A stretch of DNA of 64,000 bases from UBA7359 sp038142205 (GTDB lineage: Bacteria; Pseudomonadota; Gammaproteobacteria; Eutrophobiales; Eutrophobiaceae). The notes below the pieces were generated by a model that made no database searches, was not told where the DNA came from, and worked only from the letters and a program-made list of their open reading frames with translations. Made by a program: the position numbers and the translations under genes. Position 1 is the stretch's first letter; each line of letters begins with the position of its first letter. The stretch spans positions 744,001-808,000 of the forward strand of contig JAYQJO010000001.1 in the NCBI GenBank assembly GCA_038142205.1. Reading direction: 5' to 3'. Shown one piece after another: positions 62,217 through 64,000 of the stretch.

Positions 62217-64000
62217 ATGAATATATCAGCTGATAAAATTAGTGAAATTAAAGCAGTGCTTGAAAAAGTGCGTTCAACGGAACGTTTTAAGCTTGTCAGA
62301 CAGTTTAATAATTTAAGGAAAAAAAACGAAAACAAGGCTTCGGATTGGGAAAACTTACGAAAGAAGATAGAAAACTCTATCCAGATTAGACAAAAACGCC
62401 TGGATAATCGTCCTGACTGCCATTTTGATGATGAATTACCGATCAATCAGCATCGTGAAAATATTACTGAAGCATTACAAAATAGCCAGGTTGTTATTAT
62501 TTGTGGTGAGACGGGTTCGGGTAAAACAACTCAACTTCCCAAACTTTGTCTGGAATTAGGTCGTGGTGTTGATGGTTACATAGGACACGCAACCGAGAAG
62601 GATTGCAGCAAAAACAGTCGCGAAACGCATAGCAGATGAGTTGAATTCCGACTTAGGCATGCATGTCGGTTATAAAATTCGCCATCAGGATATCAGCAAA
62701 AAAGATTCCTATATCAAGCTCATGACCGAAGGTATCTTGCTTGCCGAATTACAGCAAGATCGCTATTTAAATCAATACGATACACTCATTATTGATGAAG
62801 CGCATGAACGCAGTTTGAATATTGATTTCATCTTAGGCTATTTAAAACAACTATTACCGAAACGGCCTGATCTAAAAATTATTATCACTTCGGCAACCAT
62901 TGATGTTGAGCGTTTTTCACAACATTTTAATAACGCGCCAGTGATAGAAGTATCTGGCCGAACCTATCCAGTGGATGTGCTGTATCGGCCTATTGAAGAT
63001 GATGAGGATGAGGATGAAGGTGAGGAAAGAGGGCGTGAACAAGCAATACTCGATGCAATACACGAACTGGCTTCATTTGATATGGGCGATATTCTTATTT
63101 TCCTCGAAGGTGAAGGTGAAATACATGAGGTCGATAAGTTTTTAAGAAAACAAAACTTACGTGATACAGATGTACTGCCGCTTTATGCACGACTAAGTTC
63201 ATCACGGCAAAATAAAATTTTTGCGCCGCATAACCGCCGCCATATTGTTTTAGCTACGAATGTTGCTGAAACATCGTTGACCATTCCCGGCATTCGTTAC
63301 GTCATTGATAGCGGCATGGTGCGTATCAGTCGCTACAGCTATAAAAGCAAAGTACAACGATTACCGATAGAAAAAATATCACAAGCGGCAGCAAATCAAC
63401 GGAAAGGGCGTTGTGGTCGTACCAGCGACGGTATTTGTATCCGTTTGTATAGCGAAAAAGATTTTTTATCTCGTACAGAATTTACACAACCGGAAATATT
63501 AAGAACCAATCTGGCTTCCGTTATCCTGCAAATGAAAACCTTGAATATTGGTGATATAGAAAGTTATCCCTTTATTAATCCGCCGGAAAGAAAGTTAATC
63601 AATGATGGCATGCGTATCTTACAGGAAATAAATGCACTGGATAAAAAAAACAAATTGACGCCTATAGGGCGTAAGCTAGCAAGGTTTCCAGTTGATCCAC
63701 GACATGCAAGATTATTATTAGCCGCGAATGAGTTTAACTGTCTTAATGAAATGTTAATTATTGTTGGTGCATTCAGTATACAAACTCCAAAAGAACGTCC
63801 TCTTGATAAACAGGAAAAAGCCGATAAAGCACATGAGCAGTATGATGATGAAAATTCGGACTTTTTATCGTTTGTAAACTTATGGCATTTTTATCAAAAG
63901 CAGGCAAAAAAACTATCGCAGAATAAGCTAAGGAAGTTATGCCAGACAAATTTTCTGTCTTATACGCGTATACGCGAGTGGATAGATATACATCGGCAAC
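62217..64000 (+). CDS. hrpA: ATP-dependent RNA helicase HrpA, frameshifted and 3' partial
   Basis: A DEAH-box helicase that acts in mRNA processing and rescue of stalled ribosomes. The first 125 residues include the Walker A GETGSGKTTQLP. Near 62585-62589 two bases are missing: GGACACGCAACC should be read GGACAC-AC-GCAACC to give GHTQPRRIAAKTVAKRIADEL. From there the frame is open to the end of the window with DEAHERS, TSATIDVERF, TNVAETSLTIPGIRYVID and QRKGRCGRTSDG. The C-terminal half lies outside the window. The start at 62217 is plausible but has no clear ribosome site. It is divergent from the PP2C gene. Confidence 0.9.

Noticed and set aside
1..64000. CRISPR arrays, tRNA or rRNA genes, insertion sequences, prophage
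   Set aside because: I looked for regular short repeats, cloverleaf-like stretches, transposase motifs and phage genes on both strands and saw none. A covariance-model search would be needed to exclude small RNAs.

Overview
The window is chromosomal DNA from an AT-rich gammaproteobacterium. The evidence is MutH, the gene order map / rpsB-tsf-pyrH-frr-uppS-cdsA-dxr-rseP-bamA-skp-lpxD-fabZ-lpxA-lpxB-rnhB-dnaE-accA-tilS, an E. coli-length LpxB, and GlnD next to map. An orphan pqqA gene, a molybdenum-cofactor/FdhD island and a TauE-type exporter would suit a marine methylotroph or sulfur-linked relative (Methylophaga/Piscirickettsiaceae-like). That placement is inference. I see no rRNA, tRNA, transposase, phage gene or CRISPR array.

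Layout. 1-18 kb, mostly minus strand: a partial DksA-like protein, an SDR, TauE, MsrA, a PilZ-like protein, MtaB, a CbiX-like chelatase, TPR proteins, an S9 peptidase, NAD-type isocitrate dehydrogenase, Prc, an FKBP isomerase, and the map-glnD-mutH-dusA run. 18.8-19.15 kb: a divergent regulatory region with a 22-bp inverted repeat and the rpsB leader. 19.1-40.8 kb, plus strand: the long translation, isoprenoid, outer-membrane and lipid A cluster, ending in tilS, a DUF455 protein and an unknown gene. 40.8-45.3 kb, minus strand: a six-gene envelope cluster (L,D-transpeptidase, DUF302 lipoprotein, MotA/TolQ/ExbB channel, ExbD/MotB-like protein with a YfaP-like periplasmic domain, small membrane protein, VWA-TM-FHA protein). 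This is my best candidate for an undescribed system. 45.5-49.3 kb: cytochrome b561, pqqA missed by length cut-offs, and an NtrC-type two-component pair. 49.4-57 kb: moaC, moaD, moaE, lhgO, an orphan ParA, and moeA-mobB-mobA-fdhD-moaA. 57-64 kb: a CYTH protein, AmpG, a His/Tyr/Asn-rich secreted protein, a SelT/W/H-like protein, a PP2C-TM-formylglycine-enzyme-like fusion, and hrpA running off the end.

Seven genes are broken by small indels: a small membrane protein, glnD, map, cdsA, lpxB, ampG and hrpA. In six of them one missing base in a homopolymer restores the frame. In hrpA one missing AC unit does. Several of these genes are normally essential, so uncorrected homopolymer errors are the simplest explanation. 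However, four of the six one-base sites are in-phase X XXY YYZ slippery heptamers (A AAA AAG twice, T TTT TTC, C CCG GGG), so ribosomal or transcriptional slippage should be tested. I annotate each such gene once, over its full span.
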